This document shows, piece by piece, positions 42,104-52,138 of a stretch of 64,000 nt of DNA. The notes below the pieces were generated by a model. It worked only from the letters and a program-made list of their open reading frames with translations. It did no database searches and was not told the DNA's origin. The stretch comes from an uncultured Oscillospiraceae bacterium. Its GTDB lineage: Bacteria; Bacillota; Clostridia; Oscillospirales; Oscillospiraceae. The first letter of the stretch is position 1. Every line of letters begins with the position of its first letter. The stretch spans positions 29,174 to 93,173 of the forward strand of contig CAJULD010000003.1 of the NCBI GenBank assembly GCA_910587505.1, written 5' to 3'. The position numbers were made by a program, and so were the translations under genes.

Positions 42104-44401
42104 TTAATCTGTTTCGTCCCGCTGTTCTTCAAACGGGTCGAGCGCGGGCAGGCTCAGGGCAAACACGTCCCCCAGTTCTTCCACCAGCAGCGGATAGTCA
42201 TCATCTGTCTGCTCCAGCAGATAAGTGATCCGGGCGGAGAGATAGTACCCCTCCTGCTTCCTGTCCGCGTAAAGGATGGTCAGCCGGGGCGTGTCTTCCT
42301 CCCCGAGGTAGATCACCTGCCGGAAGGCAATGTCATATTCCTCCACATACTGCGTCTGTGTCTCCTCGTCCTCATAGGGTTCCACGCCGGAAGCGGTCAG
42401 CGCGGCATAGGCCTCGTCCACCACTGCCGCCGCATTGCCGCCGGTATGGGCCATCGTCACTGTTACATCCATGCCATGGGCGGCGGAGCGGACAGCATAA
42501 CCGTCTTCCAGAAACTCCGGCGACTCGGAGTAGGGCAGATAAACGTCCACAAAGGCCTCGCTGTCATCGGACATTCCCTCCGGAGCCCGGATGTACCCCC
42601 TGCCGATGAGGGCATACCCGTCCTCTTCGGCCAGATGGAAGAGGGACTGATAGTTCTCCCCGGTGATCCGGCCCATCGTCCGGGCTTCCCCGGAGATCTG
42701 AACGCTCTCCAGAACAGACAGCAGCGCGGCATTGACCGCCGCTTCCTCCACACCCTTCCCCCGGACGGCGGTAACGGTGAACAGCACGCCGTTCTCCGAG
42801 AGGGCCACCGCCCGCTGTACGGCGCTGCCGCCGGTGAAATACACGCTGAGCAGGCCGTGCTGATATGACGCGCCATCCGCTGCCGTCATGGGAACGATCA
42901 CATCCTCCTCCTGCGCGTACAGGAAGGAGAAGGAGTCGAAATCGGACTTCAGCCGGTTCTCCCCGATGGGCTCCAGCAGGATATTCTTCGCTCCGTCCAG
43001 ATCCTGACCGAAGTCCACGGAAACGGTATAGCGGAGCTCCCGGTCCGGATCGGAAAATTCGCCGTTGCCGTCGGGCACAAGGGTGCTGTCCATCCGGAAG
43101 GATACGCCGTCCACGGTATAGGTTTCGGTGCTCTCCGGCGCCCGGGCCACAGGGGGCTCCTGCTTTTTGGGCGCGCCGGAACCGGACTCTCCGAACGCTC
43201 CGGCTCCGGCCACGGCTGCCGCCGTACCCAGCGCCAGCGCGGCCGCCAGCGCCACAACAAACATGCTCCAGCGCCAGGGCACCGGCCCGTCGGGCCGCTC
43301 CATGTCCTGCGTGGGAGCGAAGCCGGGGAACGCCCTGGCGATGGAAACCTTTTTCCGCCTGCCGTTGCCGGCGGAATATGTACCCTTCCAGCGCCAGCTG
43401 TCCTCGCCGGTGATCTCCAGATCCGTCAGGGGCATCACCGCCCGGCTCAGAGCGCTGCCGGACATCACCTGGCCGCTCTGAAGCAGACCGATGGCACGGG
43501 CGATGGAAACCCTGGCCCGGTCCTGTTCCTCCCCGCTGAGCTTTTCCCAGCGCAGGGCCTGTACGCTGCCCCGCTTTCTGGTAAAGCGATAGGTGTCCAT
43601 CATGTTCAGCGTGCTCAGATGGATCTTCCATACGGTCCCCCCGGAGCGGGCCAGCACCTGAAAGTCCGCATCGCACAACCGCAGGCTGGGCCAGGCGGCA
43701 AACATCATCACAAAGGCGCTGCCGATGCACCCCAGCGCCGCGGCCAGCCACCAGAAGGGAGGCTCCTCCGCGCTGTTGGCCTTCCCCATCCACAACAGCA
43801 GCAGTACGATTCCGGGAACCAGCCCCACCAGCATGGACAGCGACGCGCTCAGCCGCAGAGGCTTCGTCCACCTTCTGTCGCAGGGGTACAGAACGGGGGC
43901 CTCCGCTGTCTCTCCCGGGGAAGCGGCGGAGGCCGGGGGCAGATCCGGCATGGAATCCCCCCGCAGTCCGGCCAGCACCGTGGGCACCGCGCCTGCCAGA
44001 GTGAACAGGTACAGCATCGCCAGACCGCCCCAGTAGGACCTGGCCTCGATAGCCCCCACCTCCCGCAGATAGGGGATGGCCCGGAAGGCTTCCAGAATTC
44101 CTGTTTCCAGGGCGGACGACGCGGAGATCGCCCAATCCAGCTGATGGGCCAGCCAGGTCATGACCAGAATCAGCGCCGACGACACCGCCGCTCCCGGCTT
44201 TCCCAGTCCGCCGCCCAGCAGCTCATAGCCCTTCAGCGCGCAGACCGCCATGACCAGACCGCAGATGGAGGCCACATACCCCATCTGTCCCACCAGTACG
44301 ATGCAGGCCACGCCAATCAGAGAACCCAGAAACGCGCCGACGGTTCCCGCAATCACGTTCTCCTTCTTTTTTACCTCCATCGGCGCTTCAAGCTCTGCCA
44401 T
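42104..44401 (-). CDS. Large multidomain membrane protein, unknown function
   Basis: 765 residues. N-terminal four to six membrane helices (about 15-220), a cytosolic stretch, another helix (about 385-405), then ~350 extracytoplasmic residues in two similar parts, each with VDGVSFRMDSTLVPD- or YIRAPEGMSDDSEAFVDVYLP-type beta strands. No catalytic motif recognised. First gene of the three-gene envelope cluster, probably acting with the downstream lipoprotein. Confidence 0.7.
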   Translation of the reverse strand: MAELEAPMEVKKKENVIAGTVGAFLGSLIGVACIVLVGQMGYVASICGLVMAVCALKGYELLGGGLGKPGAAVSSALILVMTWLAHQLDWAISASSALETGILEAFRAIPYLREVGAIEARSYWGGLAMLYLFTLAGAVPTVLAGLRGDSMPDLPPASAASPGETAEAPVLYPCDRRWTKPLRLSASLSMLVGLVPGIVLLLLWMGKANSAEEPPFWWLAAALGCIGSAFVMMFAAWPSLRLCDADFQVLARSGGTVWKIHLSTLNMMDTYRFTRKRGSVQALRWEKLSGEEQDRARVSIARAIGLLQSGQVMSGSALSRAVMPLTDLEITGEDSWRWKGTYSAGNGRRKKVSIARAFPGFAPTQDMERPDGPVPWRWSMFVVALAAALALGTAAAVAGAGAFGESGSGAPKKQEPPVARAPESTETYTVDGVSFRMDSTLVPDGNGEFSDPDRELRYTVSVDFGQDLDGAKNILLEPIGENRLKSDFDSFSFLYAQEEDVIVPMTAADGASYQHGLLSVYFTGGSAVQRAVALSENGVLFTVTAVRGKGVEEAAVNAALLSVLESVQISGEARTMGRITGENYQSLFHLAEEDGYALIGRGYIRAPEGMSDDSEAFVDVYLPYSESPEFLEDGYAVRSAAHGMDVTVTMAHTGGNAAAVVDEAYAALTASGVEPYEDEETQTQYVEEYDIAFRQVIYLGEEDTPRLTILYADRKQEGYYLSARITYLLEQTDDDYPLLVEELGDVFALSLPALDPFEEQRDETD

Positions 44402-44450
44402 GTTGAATCCCTCCCGTTATAACACCCGGATTTTTTGCGATGCGTAAAGT

Positions 44451-45707
44451 TTACCAGACCACCGTGGCAAAGTAATCCTCCGGCGTTTCCGCCCGGCGGA
44501 TCAGCTTCACAGAGCCGTCTTCCCGCAGAAGAAGCTCGGCGGAGCGCAGCTTGCCGTTGTAGTTGTACCCCATGGCGTGACCGTGGGCCCCGGTGTCGTG
44601 GATCACCAGCAGGTCGCCCCGCTCCGTCTCCGGCAGCATCCGGTCCACGGCGAACTTGTCGCAGTTTTCGCACAGGGAGCCGGTCACGTCCGCCATGTGG
44701 TCGTGGGGCGCCTCCTCCTTCCCGGCCACGGTGATATGGTGGTAGGAGCCATAGACCGCCGGCCGCATCAGGTCGGCAGCGCAGGCGTCCACGCCCACGT
44801 ACTCCTTATAAATATGCTTGAAGTGGAGCACCTTCGTCACCAGGCAGCCATAGGGAGCCAGCATGAACCGGCCCAGCTCGCTGCACAGCTGCACGTCTCC
44901 CATGCCGGCGGGAACCAGAATTTCCTCGAACTTCCGGCGCACGCCCTGACCGATCAGGGCGATATCGTTGGGCTCCTCCTCCGGACGGTAGGGAACGCCG
45001 ATGCCGCCGGATAGATTGATATACCGGATATCGCATCCCGTCTCCTCCCGCAGCTCCGCCGCCAGACGGAAGAGGATGCCCGCCAGCTCCGGGTAATATT
45101 CGTTGGAAATGGTATTAGAAGCCAGAAAAGCGTGGATACCGAAGGTACGGGCTCCCCTGGCCTTCAGCCGCTGAAAGGCCTCGGCAATCTGCGGGCGGGT
45201 CATGCCGTACTTGGCGTCGCCGGGGTTGTCCATGACCTGCACGCCGTCCTTGCCTGCGCCCAGGGTGAACACGCCGCCGGGATTGTAGCGGCAGAAAATG
45301 GTTTCCGGGATATACCCGATGGACTCCTCCAGGAACTCCACGTGGGTCAGGTCATCCAGGTTAATGACGGCCCCCAGCTGATCCGCCAGCCGGTATTCCT
45401 CCGCCAGGGTGTTGTTGGAGGAGAACATGATCTCCTGGCCCCGGAAGCCGCATCGCCGGGCCATCATCAGCTCCGTCAGACTGGAGCAGTCCGCTCCGCA
45501 GCCCTCCTCCCGCAGGATTTTCAGGATGGACGGGTTGGGAGTGGCCTTCACGGCAAAGTATTCCCGGAAGCCCGGATTCCAGGAAAAGGCGCCGTTGACG
45601 CGGCGGGCGTTTTCCCGGATGCCCCTTTCATCATAGAGATGGAAGGGAGTGGGGTAGGTTTTAACGATTTCATCCAGCTGGGACTTTGTCACAAAGGGTG
45701 TTTTCAT
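44451..45707 (-). CDS. lysA: Diaminopimelate decarboxylase-family (LysA-like) PLP enzyme
   Basis: 418 residues, fold III PLP decarboxylase. The cofactor Lys is 54 in REYFAVKATPNPSIL. Substrate-site motifs are CSELGRF and YGSYHHITV. It has CGADCSSLTEL near the N-terminus. Makes lysine from meso-diaminopimelate if a true LysA. Divergent members act on other amino acids, so substrate is moderately sure. Monocistronic, GAGGTAACCGAAAG before the ATG. Confidence 0.88.
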   Translation of the reverse strand: MKTPFVTKSQLDEIVKTYPTPFHLYDERGIRENARRVNGAFSWNPGFREYFAVKATPNPSILKILREEGCGADCSSLTELMMARRCGFRGQEIMFSSNNTLAEEYRLADQLGAVINLDDLTHVEFLEESIGYIPETIFCRYNPGGVFTLGAGKDGVQVMDNPGDAKYGMTRPQIAEAFQRLKARGARTFGIHAFLASNTISNEYYPELAGILFRLAAELREETGCDIRYINLSGGIGVPYRPEEEPNDIALIGQGVRRKFEEILVPAGMGDVQLCSELGRFMLAPYGCLVTKVLHFKHIYKEYVGVDACAADLMRPAVYGSYHHITVAGKEEAPHDHMADVTGSLCENCDKFAVDRMLPETERGDLLVIHDTGAHGHAMGYNYNGKLRSAELLLREDGSVKLIRRAETPEDYFATVVW

Positions 45708-45806
45708 CTTTCGGTTACCTCAATCCTGGGATTACATTATTTGTCGAACAATGGCATACCTGCGCTGCTGCCCTCATATTCTGGCAACAGAAAAGGGGTG
45801 AGCCAA

Positions 45807-45923
45807 ATGGAAATCATGACCGGCTTTTTCGTGTCGGTCACAGCGAGAGGCCCCCGGAGAGTGCCAGCTCTCCGGGGGCCTTTTTTGCTGAGGGTGAGCG
45901 TTATGGAATCCATAACCGGTTAG
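45807..45923 (+). pseudogene. Truncated small membrane-peptide gene
   Basis: AAAGGGGTGAG precedes an ATG that begins MEIMTGFFVSVTA, the N-terminus of a short hydrophobic peptide family seen repeatedly in gut Clostridia. The hydrophobic part that normally follows is missing. The frame runs straight into a 13-bp terminator hairpin and continues as basic residues to a stop at 45923. Most likely an internally deleted copy that kept the ribosome site and terminator. A toxin role for the intact family is speculative. Confidence 0.5.
45849..45886 (+). terminator. Strong intrinsic terminator inside the truncated peptide gene
   Basis: Perfect 13-bp GC-rich stem (45849-45861 / 45868-45880) followed by six Ts. 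Confidence 0.9.
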
Positions 45924-45939
45924 GATCAGCATACCATAT

Positions 45940-46076
45940 CATCTCATCAACCCATGCAAGAGGAAAATTCATTCCCCCGTCCGGAGTTTCTTAGAAGCTG
46001 TACCAACAGGCGAAGTGCGCAGATTGACGGGAAAAATCCCTGTCCATCCGGCATCCCGGGTTATGAATACAGGCTC
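45940..46076. other. Spacer with repeat-like sequence
   Basis: Rest of the ~370-bp gap between lysA and the Sel1 gene. It contains GGGAAAAATCCC (46030-46041) and a 25-bp segment (45996-46020) that matches the hairpin at 57555-57579 in 22 of 25 positions. No gene. Confidence 0.5.
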
Positions 46077-46466
46077 TTACAGGGCGATCCCCAGCGCCCC
46101 GCACTTTTGCAGTGCCAGCTCATGACCCTGGAGGGCGGCCTGCCGGTACCAGTGCCGTGCCTTTTCCATATCCGCCGGAACGGCGATCCCCTCCTCGTAG
46201 AAGCAGGCCAGATTATACTGGCCGTCCCAGTCTCCGTGGAGGGCGGCACGCTCCGTCCAATAGAACGATTTGTCCGGATCTTTCTCCACACCCTGGCCCT
46301 CCAGGTAGAAATAGCCCACCTGACATTCCGCCAGCGGGTATCCCTGCTCCGCCAGGGGCAGATAACCGGAAAAGCATTCCCCGTACTGTCCCGCTTTCCA
46401 GTATTTTTCAATAAGCTCATTGCACCGGTCCAGCTCCGGGCAGGGTTTATAATATACGTTTGCCAT
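46077..46466 (-). CDS. Sel1-repeat protein
   Basis: 129 residues with about three Sel1-like TPR repeats (QVGYFYLEGQGVEKDPDKSFYWTERAA, YNLACFYEEGIAVPADMEKARHWYRQAALQG). Scaffolding fold, partner unknown. Starts 3 nt after the asnS stop, so it is cotranscribed with asnS. Confidence 0.88.
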   Translation of the reverse strand: MANVYYKPCPELDRCNELIEKYWKAGQYGECFSGYLPLAEQGYPLAECQVGYFYLEGQGVEKDPDKSFYWTERAALHGDWDGQYNLACFYEEGIAVPADMEKARHWYRQAALQGHELALQKCGALGIAL

Positions 46467-46469
46467 GAC

Positions 46470-47864
<1,395 letters not shown>

Positions 47865-48077
47865 TTCATTTCACCTGCAATATATCAAAATTTCGGGATC
47901 CTCCCGATCAGGGCCTGCCTGATAAATGACGGAATGCCCGGCGGCGGGAGATTTTTTCGTTGAGCAGGGTAAAAATTCGCAGAAATCCCGACGGATTGCA
48001 GGAATTTTTAACGCAGCGCAACGGGGAAAAATCCGCTGACTGGGCACTTTTCCATTTTTTTAACACGCCCTGGAGGT
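47865..48077 (-). other. Long asnS leader
   Basis: ~200 nt of untranslated leader. It contains repeated A/T-rich blocks and inverted segments (47960-48050, GCGGATTTTTCCCCG and GCAGGAATTTTTAACGC). It lacks the AGGGTGG T-box core, so any regulatory role is unassigned. Confidence 0.45.
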
Positions 48078-48106
48078 ATTATACCGCCGTAAGCAGCGTT
48101 TTACAA
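48078..48106 (-). promoter_or_regulatory. Promoter of asnS
   Basis: On the minus strand TTGTAA (48106-48101), 17 bp, TATAAT (48083-48078). Confidence 0.75.
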
Positions 48107-48269
48107 GAGGTTTCCAGCGGTTTGCCTTAACTTTCCCCAGTCATTTTCCCCAAAAAATTCAAAATAATTTTACCTTCTCCCGGCGAACCGCCCGATCGAT
48201 CTCCGCTTCTGAACGCAGATACCGGCTGCAATGGAAAAGTACAGGGCGCAGCGGCGGAACAAAATTCTC

Positions 48270-48298
48270 TTGACAAACGTCCAAGCGGGCGGTAAGGT
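48270..48298 (+). promoter_or_regulatory. Promoter of the DUF4358 lipoprotein gene
   Basis: TTGACA (48270-48275), 17 bp, TAAGGT (48293-48298), about 47 nt before the ATG. Confidence 0.6.
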
Positions 48299-48344
48299 GT
48301 CAAGTGGCATCCGCCATATTTCGACTATCAGGAGGATACGGAAG

Positions 48345-49313
48345 ATGAAAAAAAGATGCGCGCTGCTGCTGGCGCTGGTTCTGCTGTTGAGTCTGACGGC
48401 CTGCTCTCTGAATTTTCTGAACCGGTATGACGGAGACGGCGCGCCGGAGGAGAAGGACCCTCCTTCCGACGTCGCGCCCCAGGAGCCGCCGGTTTCCCAG
48501 GAACCGTCAATCCCTCCGGAGCCGGATAAACCCTCCGTGCCGGACGAACCCGACGGACCGGACCAGGAAACGGAGCCGGACGAGCCGGAAGACGGCGCCG
48601 CCGGCGATGAGCGGGTCATTCGGGTCAGCCATGAGGACGTGACCCTTTTCTCCGCCGGGGAGACATTCCGTCTCACCGCCTGGGACAGTCTGGGCAACGA
48701 CCCTGACGAGTGCGTCTATGCCTCCGCCGACCCTGCGGTAGCGGCGGTGGACGAGAAGGGCGGCGAAGTGACTGCTGTTGCTCCGGGAACCACCACGATC
48801 ACGGTTCATGTGAAGTACGGGGAAGAGACCAGGGATTTCAGCTGCATCGTCCGGTGCAGCTGGAAGGAGGAGGAACCCGCCCTGCCTGACGGGACTCCGG
48901 CGGAAACGCCGTCCCTTCAGACGTTCTTTACCACCCTCCAGAATCAGTACGAGGGGCTCAACGCCATGATGGTGATAGAGGGTGAGCTGCTGGAGAACTA
49001 CTACCCCGGCCTCAGCTCTATTGCCGCCGTGGAGGAAATCTATATCCAGGAGACCATGATTACCATGGCAAATGTGGCCGTAGGACTGGTGAAGCTGTCC
49101 GGCAGTGCGACGCTGGAGGATGTGACTGCCGTGCAGAACGTTCTTCAGAGCCGGATCACCACCCAGGCGGAGGGCGGCGCGTGGTATCCCATGTCCTGTG
49201 AGACCTGGGGGCAGGGCGTCATTACATCTGTCTCCAATGTGGTGGGTATGTTTGTCTACCCGGAGGATGCCCAGGCCCTGGCGGACCTGTTCACAGAGAC
49301 ATTCAGCAATTGA
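48345..49313 (+). CDS. Lipoprotein with Ig-like (Big_2) and DUF4358 domains
   Basis: 322 residues. Lipobox LALVLLLSLTAC, then a Pro/Glu/Asp-rich linker (~25-90), a bacterial Ig-like (Big_2) domain ending GTTTITVHV, and a C-terminal DUF4358 domain (ENYYPGLSSIAAVEEIYIQETMITMANVAVGLVKL...VLQSRI). Surface-exposed, function unknown. AGGAGGATACGGAAG before the ATG at 48345. Confidence 0.82.
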   Translation: MKKRCALLLALVLLLSLTACSLNFLNRYDGDGAPEEKDPPSDVAPQEPPVSQEPSIPPEPDKPSVPDEPDGPDQETEPDEPEDGAAGDERVIRVSHEDVTLFSAGETFRLTAWDSLGNDPDECVYASADPAVAAVDEKGGEVTAVAPGTTTITVHVKYGEETRDFSCIVRCSWKEEEPALPDGTPAETPSLQTFFTTLQNQYEGLNAMMVIEGELLENYYPGLSSIAAVEEIYIQETMITMANVAVGLVKLSGSATLEDVTAVQNVLQSRITTQAEGGAWYPMSCETWGQGVITSVSNVVGMFVYPEDAQALADLFTETFSN

Positions 49314-49326
49314 ATGCTGCCACAGG

Positions 49327-49356
49327 GAAAGGGCGCGGAGCAATCCGCGCCCTTTC
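49327..49356. terminator. Bidirectional terminator
   Basis: Perfect 13-bp stem (49327-49339 / 49344-49356), 4-nt loop, between convergent genes. Confidence 0.82.
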
Positions 49357-49371
49357 GGCATATCCTTTTCG

Positions 49372-49995
49372 CTATAACAGCTCTCCAAAATCCCGAATGT
49401 ACCGGTCGCACAGCTCCCGCATGTCCGCCTCGGCCCCGGTGAAGCAGCCGTCCTGAATGCCCACCACCGTCATTCCGGCGGCCCTGGCCCCCCTGCAGGC
49501 GGCCAGGGAGTCGTCGAAGAAGACGCACTCCTGGGGCTTTACCCCCAGAAGCTCCGCCGCCTGCCGGAAAATGGCGGGGGAGCGTTTGTCCGCGCCCAGC
49601 TCCTGGGCGTAGATAATTTTTTCAAAATAGGCGTCCAGCCCGTGGTTTTGCACCGCCGCCCGGCAGTGCTCCGGCACGCAGGCGGTGAAAATGGCCATCC
49701 GGTGTTCCGCCTCCCGGCAGCGGTCCAGATACTCCCGGACATGGGGCTTGAGGGGTACGTGGTCATAGGCGTCATGGGCCAGCTCCATCCACTCCGCGAT
49801 GATCTCCTCGCAGGATTCCTCCATATGAAAATAATTTTTGGTGAAGACCGCGCAGTTCTGCAAAATCGAGTGGGCCACGCCGTCATGGTATTCTTGGCTG
49901 TACGCGTATCCGTGGCGGGCCAGGAATACCCTGTCCACCTCCAGCCATACGCCGTTGGAGTCGATGAGGGTGCCGTCCAGATCAAAAAGCAGCAT
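49372..49995 (-). CDS. HAD-family hydrolase (phosphoglycolate-phosphatase-like)
   Basis: 207 residues. LLFDLDGTLIDS (motif I, nucleophile Asp), IFTACVPE (motif II Thr), and ECVFFDDSLAACRGARAAGM (motif IV). HAD subclass I phosphatase with helical cap, substrate unknown. ATG at 49995 with AAAGGAGAA upstream. The longer open frame beyond is antisense or unrelated. Follows the alkylbase glycosylase gene by 11 nt. Confidence 0.93.
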   Translation of the reverse strand: MLLFDLDGTLIDSNGVWLEVDRVFLARHGYAYSQEYHDGVAHSILQNCAVFTKNYFHMEESCEEIIAEWMELAHDAYDHVPLKPHVREYLDRCREAEHRMAIFTACVPEHCRAAVQNHGLDAYFEKIIYAQELGADKRSPAIFRQAAELLGVKPQECVFFDDSLAACRGARAAGMTVVGIQDGCFTGAEADMRELCDRYIRDFGELL

Positions 49996-50006
49996 ATGAT
50001 TCTCCT

Positions 50007-50621
50007 TTATCCATCCAGCCAGAATCGCCAGGGAAAGTCCGCCGCCTCTTCTGCATAGTCGATGCCGATTCGCCTGCCGGTGTGGAAGGGCAGGGAATCG
50101 CTTCGCCGTTCCAGACCATATTCCGGCAGATCGTGGGCCAGGAAGAGCAGATCGTTTTCCAGCGGCAGTCCGTTGAGCTGCCGGTCGATGGACAGTCCTC
50201 TGCACAGCTTCCCCGGACCGTTCATGAAATTCTTTCGCTGGCAGGCGGTCATTTCCGCCGCCGTCACGCCGAACCGCCGCCGGGCGACGGCGTCCCCGCC
50301 CCAGACCGGGACGCAGCCCCGGATGAGGACGGCGGAGGCCTCCCCCTCCGGGCCGGTGACGAAGTTGAGGCAGTTGTACATACCGTAAATAAGGTAGACG
50401 TAGGCAGTGCCCGGCGCGGCGTAGAGGGTTTCCGTGCGCTGGGTACGCCGTCCGCCATAGGCATGGCAGGCCTTGTCCACGGCGCCCACGTAGGCCTCCG
50501 TCTCCGTGATGCGGCAGACCATGGTTTCCCCGCCGTCCGCCCGGACCAGGTAGCGGCCCAGCAGCGTCCGGGCGGCGGTTACCGTGTCCTGAAGAAAAAA
50601 TTCCCGCGTAAGTCTTGCCAT
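50007..50621 (-). CDS. DNA-3-methyladenine glycosylase (AAG/MPG family)
   Basis: 204 residues. The ETEAYVGAVDKACHAYGGRRTQRTETLYAAPGTAYVYLIYGMYNCLN stretch is the core of the AAG family, with catalytic Glu in ETEAY. Excises alkylated purines in base-excision repair. First gene with the HAD phosphatase. AGAGAGGTGGACAA before the ATG. Confidence 0.95.
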   Translation of the reverse strand: MARLTREFFLQDTVTAARTLLGRYLVRADGGETMVCRITETEAYVGAVDKACHAYGGRRTQRTETLYAAPGTAYVYLIYGMYNCLNFVTGPEGEASAVLIRGCVPVWGGDAVARRRFGVTAAEMTACQRKNFMNGPGKLCRGLSIDRQLNGLPLENDLLFLAHDLPEYGLERRSDSLPFHTGRRIGIDYAEEAADFPWRFWLDG

Positions 50622-50705
50622 TTGTCCACCTCTCTGTTAGTATAACAACCTGGCGCCTATTGTAACATACATAGACGCACCATTGCAAGAACGAGGTAAC
50701 GGACC

Positions 50706-51602
50706 ATGAACGAAAAAATGATGAGAAAGCTGGCCAAGCCCATGCTGTTTGCGGCGGCGTTTATCTGGGGCAGCTCTTTCTTTATCATGAAGGACGCGCT
50801 GGACGCGCTGCCGGTACAGTACCTGCTGGCAATCCGGTTTACCGTGGGGGCGGCGCTGCTGGGGATATTCTGCGGGAAGCGGTGGCGGGTCGTTACACCG
50901 GACTGTTTCTGGCGGGGGGCCCTTATCGGCGGCATGCTGTACGCCGCCTACTCCATCCAGACCTGCGGCCTGGCGCTGACCACGCCGTCAAAGAACGCGT
51001 TTCTGACGGCGGTTTACTGCGTGCTGGTTCCCTTCCTGTACTGGGCCGCTGCCAGAATCAGGCCGGACCGGTACAACGTGCTGGCGGCGGTGCTGTGCGT
51101 GACGGGGGTGGGGCTGGTGAGCCTGACCGGGGATCTGACGGTGAACCCCGGCGACATTCTGACGCTGGTCAGCGCGGTGTTTTACGCCGCCCATATCGTA
51201 TCGGTGGCGAAAGTGTCGCCGGGGAAGGATATCTATCTGCTGACTGCGCTTCAGTTTGCCTTCGCGGGGCTGTACGCCTGGATTGGCGGAGCGCTGACGG
51301 AGAATTTTCCCGCCCGGGCGCTGGCAAGGCCGGAGGTGCTGCTGCCGCTGGCCTATCTGGCGGTGATGGCCACCACGGTGGCCCTGCTGTTCCAGAACGT
51401 GGGGCAGGTGTGGTCCGACCCGGCGTCGGCATCGGTGATCCTGTCGCTGGAATCGGTGTTCGGGGTGCTGTGCTCGGTACTCTTCGCCGGGGACCGGGTC
51501 AGCGTGCAGATGCTGGCGGGCTTCGCGCTGATTTTTGTGGCGGTGGTTTGCAGCGAGACGAAGTTTTCTTTTCTCCATAAAAGGAATTTCATGGAATCTT
51601 AA
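50706..51602 (+). CDS. EamA/DMT-family transporter
   Basis: 298 residues, ten hydrophobic segments in two EamA halves (AFIWGSSFFIMKDALDALP and WSDPASASVILSLESVFGVLCSVLFAGD). Drug/metabolite transporter superfamily; substrate cannot be predicted. AACGAGGTAA before the ATG. Confidence 0.92.
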   Translation: MNEKMMRKLAKPMLFAAAFIWGSSFFIMKDALDALPVQYLLAIRFTVGAALLGIFCGKRWRVVTPDCFWRGALIGGMLYAAYSIQTCGLALTTPSKNAFLTAVYCVLVPFLYWAAARIRPDRYNVLAAVLCVTGVGLVSLTGDLTVNPGDILTLVSAVFYAAHIVSVAKVSPGKDIYLLTALQFAFAGLYAWIGGALTENFPARALARPEVLLPLAYLAVMATTVALLFQNVGQVWSDPASASVILSLESVFGVLCSVLFAGDRVSVQMLAGFALIFVAVVCSETKFSFLHKRNFMES

Positions 51603-51658
51603 AGAAAACGGGAAAGACTGATGGTATAATTGAGAAGCAAAGAGAAGGGGGCGCAGGC

Positions 51659-51994
51659 GTGAAGCTGAAAATTGACTTTGGAGAACCCGTTCTGGATAAG
51701 GAGCTGGCGGAATCGCTGGAGCTTCGCGACCTGGATGATTTCTATGCTGCCTCCTCCGAGCCGGACCAGTTGAATTTGTTCTTTATCCTGCTGGCCTCTC
51801 TGCACCATTATGAGGATGCAGGCGATACTGTGCTGGCGGCGCACCTGAGTTTCCTGGCGGCATATTATCTTTTTACGCCTCTGACGCCGCCGGGGTCCTG
51901 GCCGCTGTCCATGCATTATATAGAAAAAGCGGTCTGCCTGGACCCGAAACCGGAATATCTGGAGTGGAGGGAACTGATGGCGGGGGGAAACTGA
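51659..51994 (+). CDS. Small hypothetical protein
   Basis: 111 residues from a GTG at 51659 (GAGAAGGGGGCGCAGGC upstream, TATAAT at 51624-51629). Acidic and helical, with paired HH/YY residues (LFFILLASLHHYED, LSFLAAYYLF) suggesting TPR-like helices. No known domain recognised and no operon partner. Confidence 0.7.
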   Translation: MKLKIDFGEPVLDKELAESLELRDLDDFYAASSEPDQLNLFFILLASLHHYEDAGDTVLAAHLSFLAAYYLFTPLTPPGSWPLSMHYIEKAVCLDPKPEYLEWRELMAGGN

Positions 51995-52081
51995 TGCTGC
52001 CTGCCGCCCCTGCGGACCGTACCGGTAGGCCCCGTCGCTACAGACTGAGTGAGCCCCTGGGGCGGGGGCCGGAAGCCCCGG

Positions 52082-52110
52082 TGGACAAGCGGTAAAAAAT
52101 ATGCTATACT
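52082..52110 (+). promoter_or_regulatory. Promoter of tagA-tmk
   Basis: TGGACA (52082-52087), 17 bp, TATACT (52105-52110). Confidence 0.6.
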
Positions 52111-52138
52111 GGGAAAAATCAGAAAGGAGGCCTCCCCG

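Noticed and set aside
47865..48077. T-box riboswitch in the asnS leader
   Set aside because: The leader is long, but the AGGGTGG antiterminator core and a specifier loop are not visible.
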